Origin: Patescibacteria group bacterium
GTDB lineage: Bacteria > Patescibacteriota > Patescibacteriia > Patescibacteriales > JAHJJO01
DNA length: 5,954 nt
Reading direction: 5' to 3'
Assembly: GCA_018822835.1 (NCBI GenBank)
Contig: JAHJJO010000092.1
Coordinates: forward strand, 1 to 5,954
Position numbers and translations under genes: made by a program. Each line of letters begins with the position of its first letter. Positions within the stretch are counted from its first letter, which is position 1. The notes under the pieces were generated by a model, which had not been told where the DNA came from, did not search any database, and worked only from the letters and a program-made list of their open reading frames with translations. Below, piece by piece: positions 5,528-5,954 of the stretch.

Positions 5528-5954
5528 TTATACAACAACATTAATTAACTTCCCCTTAACAAAAATAATTTTTTTGATCTCTTTGCCTTCTGTCCATTTT
5601 TGAATTTTCTTGCTTTCTAAAGCAATTTTTTTTGCGTCCTCTTCTGGAATATCAGATGACACTTTAATTGTATCGCGTAATTTTCCATTTACCTGAATAA
5701 CTAAATTTAGTATATCATCTTTTACTAATTCAACATCATATTTAGGCCATTTTTCTTGAAAAATAGATTGAAATTGCTTTTTAATTTTATTTTTTTGACT
5801 TTTATTGATAATTGATAATTGATAATTGATAATTGATTGATGCAGTTCTTCCGCTAAGTGCGGAGCAAATGGAGCAAGGAGAATTAAAAATTTTTTTAAA
5901 GACACTAAGTTTCCAAAAACAGCCCCGCCCCAGTTCGCCGCGGCGAACTGGGGC
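5528..5954 (-). CDS. leuS: leucyl-tRNA synthetase, C-terminal part (5' end outside the window)
   Basis: The frame is open to the window's right edge and holds the last 141 residues of LeuRS, which charges tRNA-Leu with leucine. Visible landmarks, in order: KKFLILLAPFAPHLAEEL of the anticodon-binding helical domain, EKWPKYD, and the C-terminal domain with LVIQVNGKLRDTIKV and the end IIFVKGKLINVVV. The catalytic HIGH and KMSKS motifs lie upstream, outside the window. A GTG at 5905 is an internal codon, not the start. Two oddities: the residues before SLKKF (PQFAAANWGG onward) come from a GC-rich palindrome and do not look like LeuRS; and EELW is EELH here, followed by about 20 extra residues (SIINYQLSIIN, then Lys-rich) encoded by a 7-bp tandem repeat. 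The conserved blocks on both sides are intact, so the gene is probably functional. It is the first of the minus-strand genes in the window. Confidence 0.93.
   Translation of the reverse strand, partial: PQFAAANWGGAVFGNLVSLKKFLILLAPFAPHLAEELHQSIINYQLSIINKSQKNKIKKQFQSIFQEKWPKYDVELVKDDILNLVIQVNGKLRDTIKVSSDIPEEDAKKIALESKKIQKWTEGKEIKKIIFVKGKLINVVV
5804..5842. repeat. 7-bp tandem repeat (ATTGATA) inside leuS
   Basis: Four exact copies of ATTGATA run from 5804 to 5831, followed by ATTGATT and GATG. Because the unit is 7 bp, three units are needed to keep frame, and the product cycles through NYQLSII. It encodes SIINYQLSIIN directly after LAEELHQ, where LeuRS proteins normally go on with a short loop to the EKWPKYD block. 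Gain or loss of one unit would frameshift the end of an essential gene. Confidence 0.75.
5927..5954. repeat. GC-rich perfect palindrome in frame inside leuS
   Basis: The last 28 bases are a perfect palindrome of two 14-nt halves, GCCCCAGTTCGCCG and its complement. It may continue past the window edge. Its core CAGTTCGCCGCGGCGAACTG (5931-5950) is a relative of the palindrome at 1707-1726. In the leuS frame it reads PQFAAANWGG, unlike the conserved LeuRS sequence around it. Confidence 0.65.

Noticed and set aside
5804..5842. CRISPR-like array
   Set aside because: The units are 7 bp and contiguous with no spacers; it is a simple tandem repeat.

Overview
The window is AT-rich (roughly 30% GC by eye) and carries housekeeping genes mixed with short repeats. 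Taken together, the AT-richness, the lack of obvious Shine-Dalgarno sequences, an RNase Y, a large one-membrane-span protein with DUF11-like domains, and short palindromes lying inside conserved genes suggest a Candidate Phyla Radiation (Patescibacteria, Parcubacteria-like) genome. That placement is an inference from gene style; no rRNA or other phylogenetic marker is in the window.

Layout: (1) 1-120 is a leader with a 10-bp-arm inverted repeat directly before a candidate ATG. (2) rny (RNase Y) runs on the + strand, 121-1635. (3) 1636-1739 holds a cluster of AAAGTC units and a GC-rich palindrome. (4) A possible 59-residue two-helix membrane protein follows at 1740-1919 (+). (5) From 1952 to the right edge all genes are on the minus strand. 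In transcription order they are the 3' part of leuS (leucyl-tRNA synthetase), a 679-aa anchored DUF11-like surface protein, a YdjM-like membrane hydrolase, and an AlkD-like DNA alkylation repair protein. The last has its own good sigma70-type promoter. rny and its small follower converge on this block.

Functionally these are RNA decay, tRNA charging, DNA base repair and envelope genes, with no single pathway visible.

The most notable signal is a set of short repetitive or palindromic elements, both between and inside genes. Two GC-rich palindromes share the core CAGTYCGCCGYGGCGRACTG, with a paired compensatory difference; one lies between genes and the other is read in frame inside leuS. A 100-bp stretch with 14-bp terminal inverted repeats coincides with an apparent 34-residue insertion in the AlkD-like protein. 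A GC-rich imperfect hairpin coincides with a second extra segment in the same protein. A 7-bp tandem array adds residues to leuS. A 12-bp-arm hairpin splits an AAAGTC repeat cluster. This resembles in-frame palindromic element proliferation of the kind known from Rickettsia (RPE), here in a different lineage. It is the best candidate for something little described.
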